Origin: an uncultured Oscillibacter sp. | GTDB taxonomy: Bacteria > Bacillota > Clostridia > Oscillospirales > Oscillospiraceae | Length of the DNA: 64,000 nt | NCBI GenBank assembly: GCA_900548505.1 | Contig: URKI01000001.1 | Coordinates: 22,748-86,747, forward strand | Reading direction: 5' to 3' | Notes under the pieces: model-generated | Databases searched by the model: none | What the model saw: only the letters and a program-made list of their open reading frames with translations | Told to the model about the DNA's origin: nothing | Made by a program: the position numbers and the translations under genes | Shown here: positions 33,506 to 42,247 of the stretch, piece by piece | How the letters are laid out: each line of letters starts with the position of its first letter | How positions within the stretch are numbered: position 1 is the first letter of the stretch

Positions 33506-33591
33506 TAGGCATGTTCACAAGGGAACGCCGTTCCCCATCTTTATCGAAAGCCCGCCGCCGCGGGTAACATACAAGGAAGAGGATGAATGTT

Positions 33592-34482
33592 ATGAAGAAA
33601 CTGTTTGCACTGCTGCTGGCTCTGACCATGACCATGAGCCTGGCCGCCTGCGGGTCCAAGGAAGAGACTCCCGCCGAAGAGGAGACCGTGGATTACGCCT
33701 CCATGAGCGATGAGGACCTGAAGGCCGCTATCACCACCGTCACCGAGGGCAAGCTCACCGTGGCTACCAGCCCCGACTTCGCCCCCTATGAGTTCTACGC
33801 CATCGACGAAAACGGTCAGGCCAACCTCGCCGGTTTCGATATCGCCCTGGCACAGTACATCGCTGATTACCTGGGCCTGGAGCTGGTGGTAAACACCATG
33901 GACTTCAACGGTGTTCTCACCGAGCTGCAGACCAAGCACGCTGACCTGGGTCTGGCCGGCCTGTCCCCCGATCCCGAGCGTGAGGGCATCATGGACTTCT
34001 CCGACATCTACTACATGGGCGGTCAGTCCTTCGTCTGCCTGGAGAGCAACAAGGATAAGTTCACCTCTCTGGAAGACGCCAACAACGCCGACGTGTCCAT
34101 CGCCGCTCAGACCGGTTCCATCCAGATGAGCCTGGCTGAGGAGCACACCCCCGATGCCAACATCGTCTCTCTGGCTAAGGTGACCGACATCGTTGCCGAG
34201 CTGGTTGCCGGCAAGATCGACGCCGCTTACATCGAGACCCTGCCCGCCATGAGCTATCAGGTCAACTATCCCGAGCTGTGCCTGGCTCTGGAGGTCCCCT
34301 ATGATGTGGCCGGCTCCTCCGTGGGCGTGTCCAAGGGCAACGCCGCTCTGCTGGAGGGCGTGAACCGTGCCATCGCCGCTGTTCAGGAGGATGGCTCCAT
34401 GGACAAGTTCGTTGAGGAAGCTACCACTCTGGCTGCCGGCAGCACCGCCAGCCTGGTGGACGGCGAGATCGTTGCCGACTAA
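33592..34482 (+). CDS. Polar amino-acid ABC transporter substrate-binding lipoprotein
   Basis: The ~296-residue protein has a lipoprotein signal (MKKLFALLLALTMTMSLAAC, lipobox LAAC) followed by an SBP_bac_3 fold: LTVATSPDFAPYEFYAIDENGQ, AGFDIALAQYIADYLGLELVV and AGLSPDPEREGIMDFSDIYY. Binds one or several polar amino acids outside the membrane. ATG 33583 (MNVMKK) is an equally possible start; 33592 gives the typical MKK signal peptide. First gene of a transporter operon. Confidence 0.93.
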   Translation: MKKLFALLLALTMTMSLAACGSKEETPAEEETVDYASMSDEDLKAAITTVTEGKLTVATSPDFAPYEFYAIDENGQANLAGFDIALAQYIADYLGLELVVNTMDFNGVLTELQTKHADLGLAGLSPDPEREGIMDFSDIYYMGGQSFVCLESNKDKFTSLEDANNADVSIAAQTGSIQMSLAEEHTPDANIVSLAKVTDIVAELVAGKIDAAYIETLPAMSYQVNYPELCLALEVPYDVAGSSVGVSKGNAALLEGVNRAIAAVQEDGSMDKFVEEATTLAAGSTASLVDGEIVAD

Positions 34483-34503
34483 TAATTTGATGATTCGGAC
34501 CAC

Positions 34504-34538
34504 CCAATTCCTCCCCTGCCTGCCGGGGGAGGAATTGG
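34504..34538 (+). promoter_or_regulatory. Intercistronic hairpin between binding protein and permease
   Basis: A 13-bp stem CCAATTCCTCCCC (34504-34516) with GGGGAGGAATTGG (34526-34538) lacks a T-run. It probably lets the binding-protein message be made or preserved in excess over the permease message, a common arrangement in ABC operons. Confidence 0.55.
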
Positions 34539-34583
34539 CCGCTTTCTGCATTTCCCCCTTGCCGGTCCGGAAAGGAGAAAAAC

Positions 34584-35369
34584 ATGGGTCAACTGGTACA
34601 GCTTGAGAACTTTGTAAGACTGAAACCTTACGCCGGGATGTTTGCCGAGGGCCTTGCCATCACTGTGCTGCTGGCTTTGTTCACCGTTATCATCGGTTTC
34701 ATCCTGGCTCTGCTGCTGGCGCTGATGCGCATGAGCAATTTCCGCCCCTTCCGCTCCCTGGGTCTGACCAAGGACGGACACCTCAAAGACGGCGGCTTTG
34801 GGGTGGTTCTGAGCAAATTCAATCCTCTCAGCTTTATTGCCACCACGTACGTGGAGATCATCCGCTCCACCCCCATGATGGTGCAGATCCTCATCATCTA
34901 TCTGGGCGTATTCAGCGTGGTGGAACTGCCGAAATTCAGCATTTTCGGGTTCATCGAGTCCCAGCGCTTCATCCCCGGCGTGGTTGCTCTGGGCATGAAC
35001 TCCGGCGCGTACCTGTGCGAGATCATCCGCTCCGGCATCCAGTCCATTGACGGCGGCCAGACGGAGGCAGCCCGCTCCCTGGGTCTTTCCCAGCGGCAGA
35101 ATCTGCGCTACATCGTTTTGCCCCAGGCTGTGAAAAACATCCTCCCTGCCATCGCCAACGAATTCGTGGTCATCATCAAGGAGTCCGCCATTACGTATAC
35201 CATCGGCGTGCAGGACATCATGGGCGCCGTCAACAACATCCGCGGCGCAACGTTCCTCATCATGGAGCCTCTGCTGGTAGCCACCGCGCTGTATTTCTGC
35301 CTGTGCTTCCCCACCAGCAAGATCATTGCGCACTTTGAAAGGAGAATGAGCCGTGGCGACAAGAGATAA
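34584..35369 (+). CDS. Polar amino-acid ABC transporter permease
   Basis: The 261-residue HisM/GlnP-type permease has [42 protein letters not shown] and the EAA-type loop [25 protein letters not shown]. It carries a longer-than-usual loop around residues 55-80 ([18 protein letters not shown]). It probably forms a homodimer, as only one permease gene is present. It overlaps the ATPase gene by 17 bases. Confidence 0.93.
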   Translation: MGQLVQLENFVRLKPYAGMFAEGLAITVLLALFTVIIGFILALLLALMRMSNFRPFRSLGLTKDGHLKDGGFGVVLSKFNPLSFIATTYVEIIRSTPMMVQILIIYLGVFSVVELPKFSIFGFIESQRFIPGVVALGMNSGAYLCEIIRSGIQSIDGGQTEAARSLGLSQRQNLRYIVLPQAVKNILPAIANEFVVIIKESAITYTIGVQDIMGAVNNIRGATFLIMEPLLVATALYFCLCFPTSKIIAHFERRMSRGDKR

Positions 35370-36129
35370 TCTCATCCAGGTCACCGACCTGAAAAAATAT
35401 TATAACCACGGCGCCATCAAGGCGCTGGACGGCGTCACCGTGGACATCAACCAGGGAGACGTGATGGTGGTCATCGGCCCCTCCGGCTCCGGCAAGTCCA
35501 CGTTCCTGCGCAGCCTGAACCTGATGGAAGAGCCCACTGCCGGCTCCATCGTCTTCGACGGGGTGGATATCACCAAAAAGAAGATCCGGAACGACCAGGG
35601 CAAAATGGTGAAGCTGGACATCGACCAGCACCGCCAGAAGATGGGCATGGTATTCCAGCACTTCAACCTCTTCCCCCACATGACCATCATGGACAACATG
35701 ACCCTGGCTCCCATGAAGGTCAAGCACATGCCTAAGGACCAGGCGGAGAAAAAGGCCCTGGCCCTTTTGGACCGGGTGGGTCTGAAGGACCGTGCCGGCG
35801 CCTATCCCATCCAGCTCTCCGGCGGCCAGAAGCAGCGGATCGCCATCGTGCGGGCGCTGATGATGGAGCCCCAGGTGATGCTCTTTGACGAGCCCACCTC
35901 CGCGCTGGACCCGGAGATGGTGGGCGAGGTTCTGGAGGTCATGAAGGAGCTGGCCCAGGAGGGCATGACCATGGTGGTGGTCACCCACGAGATGGGCTTT
36001 GCCCGGGAAGTGGGCAACCGCGTGCTGTTCATGGCCGACGGCAAGCTCCTGGAACATGGCAGCCCCTCCGATATTTTTGAAAACCCCCAGCATCCCCGGC
36101 TGCAGGACTTCCTCAGCAAGGTGCTGTGA
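35353..36129 (+). CDS. Polar amino-acid ABC transporter ATPase (GlnQ-like)
   Basis: The 258-residue subunit has Walker [11 protein letters not shown]-loop [17 protein letters not shown], signature LSGGQKQRI and Walker [21 protein letters not shown], followed by the [13 protein letters not shown]is-switch. The GTG start at 35353 has AAAGGAG at 8 bases. Overlap with the permease gene supports coupled expression. Confidence 0.94.
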   Translation: MATRDNLIQVTDLKKYYNHGAIKALDGVTVDINQGDVMVVIGPSGSGKSTFLRSLNLMEEPTAGSIVFDGVDITKKKIRNDQGKMVKLDIDQHRQKMGMVFQHFNLFPHMTIMDNMTLAPMKVKHMPKDQAEKKALALLDRVGLKDRAGAYPIQLSGGQKQRIAIVRALMMEPQVMLFDEPTSALDPEMVGEVLEVMKELAQEGMTMVVVTHEMGFAREVGNRVLFMADGKLLEHGSPSDIFENPQHPRLQDFLSKVL

Positions 36130-36145
36130 CCCCTTCGCCGTTTTC

Positions 36146-36180
36146 AGGGCGCGCACCTTCCGTGCGCGCCCTTATTTTTT
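36146..36180 (+). terminator. Terminator after the amino-acid ABC genes
   Basis: Perfect stem AGGGCGCGCAC (36146-36156) with GTGCGCGCCCT (36162-36172), then TATTTTTT. The next gene starts 56 bases later without a clear promoter, so some read-through is likely. Confidence 0.85.
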
Positions 36181-36235
36181 CGGGCGGCAGACGCCGCCAT
36201 CCGCCTCCGGGCACTGGAAGAAAGGAGAAACCCAC

Positions 36236-37678
36236 ATGACAGAACAAAAGAATGCGGCCATTGCCGCCATTGAGGCAAAGGCCGGACTCATTGCGGACGT
36301 AGCCGATCAGATCTGGGACTACGCGGAGCTCTCTTTGCAGGAGGAGCGCTCTGCCGCCCTGTACTGCGAGGTCCTGGAAAAAGAGGGCTTCACCGTGGAA
36401 AAGGGCATCTGCAACATCCCCACCGCCTTTTCTGCTACCTTTGGCAGCGGCCGCCCCATCATCGGATTGCTGGCAGAGTATGACGCCCTCTCCGGCCTTT
36501 CCCAGGAGGGCGGCAGCCTGGAGCGGAAGGAGCGGGAAGCCGGCGGCTGCGGACACGGCTGCGGCCACAATCTGCTGGGCGCCGGTGCCTTTGCCGCGGC
36601 GCTGGGCGTCAAGGCCTTTCTGGAGTCCACCGGCACCCCCGGCACCGTGGTGCTCTACGGCTGCCCCGGTGAGGAGGGCGGCGCCGCCAAGGCGTTCATG
36701 GCCCGGGACGGGCTGTGGTACGGTCTGGACGCCGCACTGACCTGGCACCCGGAGGACGTGAACGAGGTGCTCACCGGCTCCTCCAACTCCTGCATCCAGA
36801 CCCAGTATCTCTTCACCGGCGTGGCCTCCCATGCCGCCGGCGCCCCGGACCGGGGCCGCAGCGCCCTGGACGCCGTGGAGCTGATGAACATCGGCGTGCA
36901 GTTCCTGCGGGAGCACATGAGCGATAAGGCCCGGGTCCACTACGCCATCACCGACGCCGGCGGCCGCAGCCCCAACGTGGTACAGCCCAAGGCCAGCGTT
37001 TTGTACATGGTGCGCTCCAACCACGTTGCTGAGGCAGTAGAACTTCAGGCGCGGGTGGACAAGATCGCCCAGGGCGCCGCCCTCATGACGGAGACCACCT
37101 ACGAAAAGCTGTTTATTGACGGCCTGGCGGACACCGTCACCAACCACGCCCTGGAGCGGGTGCTTTACGACAACTTCCAGGCCCTGGGCGTGCCCGGCTA
37201 CACGGCGGAAGAGCTGTCCTTTGCCGACCGCCTGGCCGCCACCTATCCCGGCAGCGACGCCACCCCCGGCATCGGCAGCCGGTACGACAGCGACTACGCC
37301 GAGCAGGCCGCCCGGCTGCGCCGGGAGGCGGGCCACGCCATGAACAGCTTCCTGCTGCCCCTGTACCAGGGAGACGTGTTCCGCCCCGGCTCCACCGACG
37401 TGGGCGACGTCAGCTGGCAGTGCCCCACCGCGCAGATCGAAGTGGCCGCCTGGCCCAACGGCTGCCCCGGCCACAGCTGGCAGAACGTCTCCTGCGACCG
37501 TACCTCCATCGGTCACAAGGCCGCCATCCACGCAGGCAAGGTGCTCTGCGCCTCTGTCATCGACCTCCTTACCCAGCCGGCGCTGCTGGAGGAGGCAAAG
37601 GCAGAGTTCCTCCGCCGCACCGCAGCCGGGTACGTGTGCCCCATCCCCGCCGACGCCGTGCCCACCATTGCCCTTTGA
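36236..37678 (+). CDS. M20 family amidohydrolase, AbgB-like (p-aminobenzoyl-glutamate utilisation)
   Basis: The 480-residue protein has the M20/AbgB motifs LLAEYDALSG, GCGHGCGHNLLGAGAFAAALG (metal-binding), GCPGEEGGAAKAFM, TWHPEDVN and STDVGDVSWQCPTAQ. AbgB is the subunit of p-aminobenzoyl-glutamate hydrolase; relatives cleave other acyl-amino acids. ATG 36236 follows AGAAAGGAG. Position directly after an amino-acid importer suggests it hydrolyses an amino-acid conjugate and the importer recovers the product or substrate (inference). There is no abgA or abgT nearby. Confidence 0.88.
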   Translation: MTEQKNAAIAAIEAKAGLIADVADQIWDYAELSLQEERSAALYCEVLEKEGFTVEKGICNIPTAFSATFGSGRPIIGLLAEYDALSGLSQEGGSLERKEREAGGCGHGCGHNLLGAGAFAAALGVKAFLESTGTPGTVVLYGCPGEEGGAAKAFMARDGLWYGLDAALTWHPEDVNEVLTGSSNSCIQTQYLFTGVASHAAGAPDRGRSALDAVELMNIGVQFLREHMSDKARVHYAITDAGGRSPNVVQPKASVLYMVRSNHVAEAVELQARVDKIAQGAALMTETTYEKLFIDGLADTVTNHALERVLYDNFQALGVPGYTAEELSFADRLAATYPGSDATPGIGSRYDSDYAEQAARLRREAGHAMNSFLLPLYQGDVFRPGSTDVGDVSWQCPTAQIEVAAWPNGCPGHSWQNVSCDRTSIGHKAAIHAGKVLCASVIDLLTQPALLEEAKAEFLRRTAAGYVCPIPADAVPTIAL

Positions 37679-37731
37679 CAAATTGCACAGCAAATCGCAA
37701 TAAATTTTTGTTTTATCAAAAAAATTTTTGT

Positions 37732-37760
37732 TTGCTTTTACAAATTGTTGGTGGTATGAT
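37732..37760 (+). promoter_or_regulatory. Probable promoter of the nucleobase permease gene
   Basis: TTGCTT (37732-37737), 17 bases, TATGAT (37755-37760). No purine riboswitch is recognisable in the short leader. Confidence 0.6.
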
Positions 37761-37800
37761 ACAGTTGTACTGAGAAACCAAACCGAAAGGAGCCATTAGT

Positions 37801-39162
37801 ATGGAATCTTCTCCCCGCGGTCGTGATCTCCTGTTTCAATTTACCGGCAGACCCCCTCTTGGTACCTCTGTTTCCCTGGCGCTGCAGCATCTGGTAGCCA
37901 TGATCGTCGGCTGCGTGACGCCGCCGATCATCATCGCCGGAGCCGTCGGCCTCAGCCAGGCGGACCGGGTGCTGTTGATCCAGGCGTCCCTGGTCATGTC
38001 CGCCGTATGCACCCTGCTGCAGCTGTTTCCCATCGGCCGGTACTTCGGCTCCGGCCTGCCTGTGATCCTGGGCGTGAGCTTTGCCTATGTGCCCAGTATG
38101 CAGGCCATCGCCTCCTCCGGCGGCGGTGTGGCAGCCATTGCCGGCGCCATGATCGTCGGCGGCGTAGTGGCCATCATCGTGGGCATCTTCGTTAAGAAGA
38201 TCCGCCTTCTGTTCCCGCCGGTCATCACCGGCACGGTGGTGTTCACCATCGGTCTTTCCCTGTATCCCACCGCCATCAACTACATGGCCGGCGGCACCGC
38301 CAACACCGCAGAGGCCATTGCCGCCTCCGGTGCCTCCGAGTCCCTCATCTACGGCTCCTGGCAGAACTGGCTGGTGGCTGCCCTGACGCTGATCGCGGTC
38401 ATCGTGCTCAACCACTTTGCCAAGGGACTTTGCAAGCTGGCCTCCATCCTGATCGGTATGCTGTTCGGCTACGTGGTGGCCGCCGTGTTCTTTAACATGG
38501 TGAGTTTTTCCAGCGTGGGCGAGGCTGCCTGGTTCTCCCTGCCCCAGTTCATGCACTTCGGCGTAACCTTTGATCCCGCCTCCTGCATCGCCATCGGACT
38601 GCTGTTTGCCATCAACTCCATCCAGGCCATCGGCGACTTTACTGCCACCACCGTGGGCGGCATGGACCGTGACCCGACTGACCGGGAGCTGCAGGGCGGC
38701 ATCATCGCCTACGGCGCCAGCAACATCCTCACGGCCCTGTTCGGCGGTCTGCCCACCGCTACGTATTCCCAGAACGTGGGCATCGTGACCACCAACAAGG
38801 TCATCAACCGCACGGTGTTCGCTCTGACCGGCGTATTTTTGCTGCTGGCGGGCGTGTCTCCCAAGTTCGCTGCCATCCTGACCACGATCCCCCAGTGCGT
38901 GCTGGGCGGCGCCACCGTGACCGTGTTCTCCACCATCGCCATGACCGGCATGAAACTCATCGCCTCCCAGGAGCTCTCCGCCCGCAACACCACCATCGTG
39001 GGCCTCTCCGCCGCTCTGGGCGTGGGCATTTCCCAGGCTGCCGGCTCCCTGAGCCAGTTCCCCGACAGCTTCACCATGATCTTCGGCAAGTCCCCCGTGG
39101 TGGTGGCTACCATCATGGCCGTGCTGCTGAACCTGGTCCTGCCCCGGGAGAAGAAGTCCTGA
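37801..39162 (+). CDS. Xanthine/uracil-type nucleobase:cation symporter (NCS2 family)
   Basis: The 453-residue membrane protein has ~12-14 hydrophobic segments and the NCS2 sequence order: SLALQHLVAMIVGCVTPPIIIAGA at the start, LPVILGVSFAYVPSM, a SIQAIGDFTATT stretch and the transport signature TYSQNVGIVTTNKVINR. By motif it resembles xanthine/uric-acid permeases (PbuX/UacT-like); the exact nucleobase is not determined. No purine gene is adjacent. Confidence 0.9.
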   Translation: MESSPRGRDLLFQFTGRPPLGTSVSLALQHLVAMIVGCVTPPIIIAGAVGLSQADRVLLIQASLVMSAVCTLLQLFPIGRYFGSGLPVILGVSFAYVPSMQAIASSGGGVAAIAGAMIVGGVVAIIVGIFVKKIRLLFPPVITGTVVFTIGLSLYPTAINYMAGGTANTAEAIAASGASESLIYGSWQNWLVAALTLIAVIVLNHFAKGLCKLASILIGMLFGYVVAAVFFNMVSFSSVGEAAWFSLPQFMHFGVTFDPASCIAIGLLFAINSIQAIGDFTATTVGGMDRDPTDRELQGGIIAYGASNILTALFGGLPTATYSQNVGIVTTNKVINRTVFALTGVFLLLAGVSPKFAAILTTIPQCVLGGATVTVFSTIAMTGMKLIASQELSARNTTIVGLSAALGVGISQAAGSLSQFPDSFTMIFGKSPVVVATIMAVLLNLVLPREKKS

Positions 39163-39183
39163 GCATAAACCAATTACATAAAA

Positions 39184-39214
39184 AACGGACAGCCTGCGGC
39201 TGTCCGTTTTTTTA
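39184..39214. terminator. Bidirectional terminator between nucleobase permease and MATE genes
   Basis: Perfect stem AACGGACAGCC (39184-39194) with GGCTGTCCGTT (39198-39208), A-run before and T-run after. Confidence 0.93.
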
Positions 39215-39243
39215 TGCAATCTTCCGACATTGCCCGCTCTATC

Positions 39244-40638
39244 TCACAGGCTTTTGGGATGCTCCAGCTGCGCCATGGAGCGGCGGAACTGGAAGAAGAA
39301 CATGGTGGCCGTGGTGCACACCGCCAGAAGATCCGCCACCGGCTCTGCCAGAAACACGGCAAATGCCTTGTCCGTGAAGAACATAGGCAGAATATAAATG
39401 AGCGGGATCAGCAGAATGATCTTGCGCAGCACCGCCAGGAAGAGGGAGGTTTTCGCGTTGCCCAGGGCGATGAACGTCTGCTGGCAGGCGATCTGCACGC
39501 CGAACACGCCGGTGGCCGCCATGTAGATCCGCAGGGCCCAGGAGGCATAGTCCACCAGCTCGGGGGAGTTGTTGAAGATCAGGATGAACATGCGGGGGAA
39601 CAGCTGCACCAGGATCCAAAGGCCCATGGAGTAGACCACGCAGGCTTTCAGCAGGCACTTGAACGCCTCCCGCACCCGCTCGGCCTTCCTGGCGCCGTAG
39701 TTATAACTGACGATGGGCTGGGCGCCCTGGGTCAGGCCCTGGAGAGGCATCATGGCAAACTGCATGATGCTGGTGAGCACCGTCATGGCACCCACGGCGA
39801 TGTCGCCGCCGTATTTGAGCAGGGAGGAGTTGAAGCAGATGGCGATGAGGCTCTCCGTGGACTGCATGATAAAGGGAGAGAGGCCCAGTGCCAGGCAGGG
39901 CAGCACCACCTTGGCCCGGGGCCGCAGGTTCTTCCCTTTCAGGCGCCACTTGGTGTTCTTGCTCCGCAGGAACCGCAGCACCCACGCGGCGGACACCGCC
40001 TGGGAGAGGATGGTGGCCAGCGCCGCACCCCGGACGCCCATATCGAACCCAAAGATGAAGATGGGGTCCAGAATGGTGTTGAGGATAGCGCCGATGAGCA
40101 CCGTGCGCATACTGACGGTGGTAAAGCCCTGGGCAGTGATGTAGGCGTTCATGCCCAGGGTCACCTGGACGAACAGTGTGCCCAGCGCGTAGATGTTCAT
40201 GTAGTCCATGGCGTAGCCGATGGTATTTTCGCTGGCGCCGAAGGTCAGCAGCATGGGCTCGGCAAACAGCCGCAGCACCACCGTCAAAAGCAGGGATACG
40301 ATCACCAGCATGGTAAAGCAGTTGCCCATGATGCGCTCGGACTCCTCTGCCTCACCCCGGCCCTCGGCGATGGAGGCGCGGGGCGCGCCGCCCATGCCCA
40401 GCAAAGCCGCAAAGGCCGACACCACCATGATGACCGGCAGGCACACGCCCACGCCCGTGAGGGCCAGCTTACCCACGGTTTCCACCGGCGTCATGTGGCC
40501 GATATACACCCGGTCCACCAGATTATAGAGCATGTTGACGATCTGGGAGGTGATGGTGGGCATGGCCAAGGAAAACAGCAGCCGGCTCACCTTTCCGCTG
40601 CCCAGATCCACATTTTCTCTTGCTGCTTTGTTCTTCAT
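39244..40638 (-). CDS. MATE family efflux transporter
   Basis: The 464-residue protein has 12 predicted hydrophobic segments and the MATE pattern FSLAMPTITSQIVNMLYNLVDRVYIGHM, GMGGAPRASIAEGRGE and MPLQGLTQGAQPIVSYNYGA. It exports cationic or other compounds using a Na+ or H+ gradient; the substrate is unknown. It overlaps marR by four bases and is therefore cotranscribed with it under its control. Confidence 0.94.
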   Translation of the reverse strand: MKNKAARENVDLGSGKVSRLLFSLAMPTITSQIVNMLYNLVDRVYIGHMTPVETVGKLALTGVGVCLPVIMVVSAFAALLGMGGAPRASIAEGRGEAEESERIMGNCFTMLVIVSLLLTVVLRLFAEPMLLTFGASENTIGYAMDYMNIYALGTLFVQVTLGMNAYITAQGFTTVSMRTVLIGAILNTILDPIFIFGFDMGVRGAALATILSQAVSAAWVLRFLRSKNTKWRLKGKNLRPRAKVVLPCLALGLSPFIMQSTESLIAICFNSSLLKYGGDIAVGAMTVLTSIMQFAMMPLQGLTQGAQPIVSYNYGARKAERVREAFKCLLKACVVYSMGLWILVQLFPRMFILIFNNSPELVDYASWALRIYMAATGVFGVQIACQQTFIALGNAKTSLFLAVLRKIILLIPLIYILPMFFTDKAFAVFLAEPVADLLAVCTTATMFFFQFRRSMAQLEHPKSL

Positions 40639-41081
40639 TGCTTTTGCTCCTCTCCGGCCAAGCGCGCACTGTTGGCCACCATTTTCTCCAAAATCACCCG
40701 GAGCGTCTCCATCTCCTCCGGCGTCAGCCCGTCAAACAGCGCCCGGCCGCACTGAGCCTGCACTGCCTGGGCCTCCCGGGCCGCAGGCCATCCGGCCTGC
40801 GTAATGGCCAGATGGACGATGCGCCGGTCCCGCTGGCTGGGGCTGCGCTCGAGAAAGCCCTTGCCCACCAGCAGCTCCACCGCCTGAGACACCTGGGACT
40901 TGCCCAGGCCCCGCACCACCACCATATCCCGGGCCGTATCGCAGCCGGGGTTATTGGCCAGAAACAGCAGCACCTGCATCTCGCCCGTGGTCAGCGACCA
41001 CCGCTCCAAAACCGGGGAGATCCTCTGGGCAAACGCCCGCTCAAATTGCCGGGCCGCCCGCAAAATCTGGTAAAACTCCAT
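40635..41081 (-). CDS. MarR family transcriptional regulator
   Basis: The 148-residue protein has the winged helix-turn-helix of MarR proteins (~30-100): LTTGEMQVLLFLANNPGCDTARDMVVVRGLGKSQVSQAVELLVGKGFLERSPSQRDRRIVHLAIT. It precedes and overlaps the MATE gene, a common drug-responsive pair. Two palindromic sites at its promoter make autorepression likely, relieved by a ligand. Confidence 0.93.
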   Translation of the reverse strand: MEFYQILRAARQFERAFAQRISPVLERWSLTTGEMQVLLFLANNPGCDTARDMVVVRGLGKSQVSQAVELLVGKGFLERSPSQRDRRIVHLAITQAGWPAAREAQAVQAQCGRALFDGLTPEEMETLRVILEKMVANSARLAGEEQKQ

Positions 41082-41100
41082 ATGTCCCCCTCACCATTTC

Positions 41101-41129
41101 GTTCTTTTTAAAACTGTTCTTTTTAGAAC
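41101..41129. promoter_or_regulatory. Tandem MarR operator sites
   Basis: GTTCTTTTTAAAAC (41101-41114) and GTTCTTTTTAGAAC (41116-41129) are two near-identical 14-bp imperfect/perfect palindromes, 15 bp apart, located just downstream of the marR -10. Confidence 0.7.
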
Positions 41130-41135
41130 TTTATT

Positions 41136-41164
41136 ACCATAGCATTTTTATGCGCTCTTGTCAA
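41136..41164 (-). promoter_or_regulatory. marR-MATE promoter
   Basis: On the minus strand TTGACA (41159-41164), 17 bases, TATGGT (41136-41141) with extended -10 TGC. Confidence 0.85.
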
Positions 41165-41183
41165 TGCATCCGGGCTTTTGTCA

Positions 41184-41212
41184 TTGACAAAGGCGAAAAA
41201 GCGTATTATGAT
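41184..41212 (+). promoter_or_regulatory. degV promoter
   Basis: Perfect TTGACA (41184-41189), 17 bases, TATGAT (41207-41212); divergent from the marR promoter. Confidence 0.88.
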
Positions 41213-41220
41213 TAAAGAAA

Positions 41221-41243
41221 AATCTGGTTTTTAAAACCAGATT
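41221..41243. promoter_or_regulatory. 23-bp perfect palindrome at the degV transcription start
   Basis: AATCTGGTTTT (41221-41231), one T, AAAACCAGATT (41233-41243). It spans the predicted first transcribed bases, so it is either an operator for a dimeric repressor or a 5' hairpin in the mRNA. The sequence differs from the MarR sites 90 bases away. Confidence 0.6.
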
Positions 41244-41257
41244 ACAAGGAGTTTTAT

Positions 41258-42106
41258 ATGACTTGGAATATTGTCAGTGACAGCAGCTGCGACCTGCGCA
41301 TGTCCGCGTTTGAAAGCGACCTGGTTGGATTCGAGACCGTCCCCCTGCGGCTGCAGGTAGGCGCACGGGAGTTCCTGGACAACGACGATCTGGTAGTGCC
41401 CGACCTGCTGGACGCCATGGCGGCGGAGAAGTCCGCCTCCTCTTCCGCCTGCCCCTCTCCGGCGGCCTTCGCCCGCGCTTTTGAGAGCGGGGATTGCACC
41501 GTGTGCTTCACCATTTCCGCCAACCTCTCCGGCACCTACAATGCCGCGGTCATGGGTCGGGAGATGGTGCTGGAGGAGCACCCGGAAAAGAAGATCTGCG
41601 TCATCGACTCCAAATCTACCGCCGGTGCCATGGTGCTTCTGATCCGCAAGGCCAAGGCGCTGATGGAAGCCGCCGCCGGACCGGAGGACTTTGAGAGCAT
41701 CTGCGACCAGCTGCGGCTGTATCAGGCCGCCCTGCGCACCTGCTTCACCCTGGAGAATTTCGACAACCTCATCAAAAACGGCCGTATGCGCCCCCTGGTG
41801 GGCACGCTGCTGCACTCTCTGGGCATCCACGTCATTGCTGACGCCACGCCTCAGGGCACCATCCACGTGGCCGACAAGGCCCGGGGCGAGGCCAAGACCT
41901 ATAAGGCCATCACCGCCCTCATGCGGCAGAGCAAGGACTGCACCGGCGCGGAGGTGGTCATCTCTCACTGCGAGAACCTGGCCGGCGCCCTGAAGCTCAA
42001 GCAGCAGATCCTCGAGGACCTGCCTGTCCACAGCGTGGACATCCTCCCCTGCCGGGGCCTCACCAGCTTCTATGCCATGGAAAAAGGCCTCATTCTCGGC
42101 TACTGA
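41258..42106 (+). CDS. DegV family fatty-acid-binding protein
   Basis: The 282-residue protein has the DegV/FakB pattern: IVSDSSCDL at the N-terminus, VPLRLQVGAREFLDND, ACPSPAAFARAF, SANLSGTYNAAV and VIDSKSTAGAMVLL. Members bind a single fatty acid and, as FakB, present it to the kinase FakA for phosphorylation and lipid synthesis. No fakA-like gene is adjacent. AAGGAG precedes the ATG. Confidence 0.92.
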   Translation: MTWNIVSDSSCDLRMSAFESDLVGFETVPLRLQVGAREFLDNDDLVVPDLLDAMAAEKSASSSACPSPAAFARAFESGDCTVCFTISANLSGTYNAAVMGREMVLEEHPEKKICVIDSKSTAGAMVLLIRKAKALMEAAAGPEDFESICDQLRLYQAALRTCFTLENFDNLIKNGRMRPLVGTLLHSLGIHVIADATPQGTIHVADKARGEAKTYKAITALMRQSKDCTGAEVVISHCENLAGALKLKQQILEDLPVHSVDILPCRGLTSFYAMEKGLILGY

Positions 42107-42137
42107 TTTCAAATACGGTCCTATATTTCAATACAGG

Positions 42138-42167
42138 AAAGAACAGGCTTCGGCCTGTTCTTTTTTT
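42138..42167 (+). terminator. degV terminator
   Basis: Perfect stem AAAGAACAGGC (42138-42148), loop TTCG, GCCTGTTCTTT (42153-42163), T-run to 42167. Confidence 0.94.
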
Positions 42168-42247
42168 ATTTTCCGCGCATGAAACGGGAAAAAACACAGA
42201 CCCTATGCCAGAGCAAACCCTGCGAGAAAAAAAGGAGTGAACCAAGA

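Noticed and set aside
42179..42247. Longer arginine deiminase start at ATG 42179
   Set aside because: It would add 23 Lys/Cys-rich residues unlike the family; TTG 42248 has a good ribosome binding site and gives the usual N-terminus.
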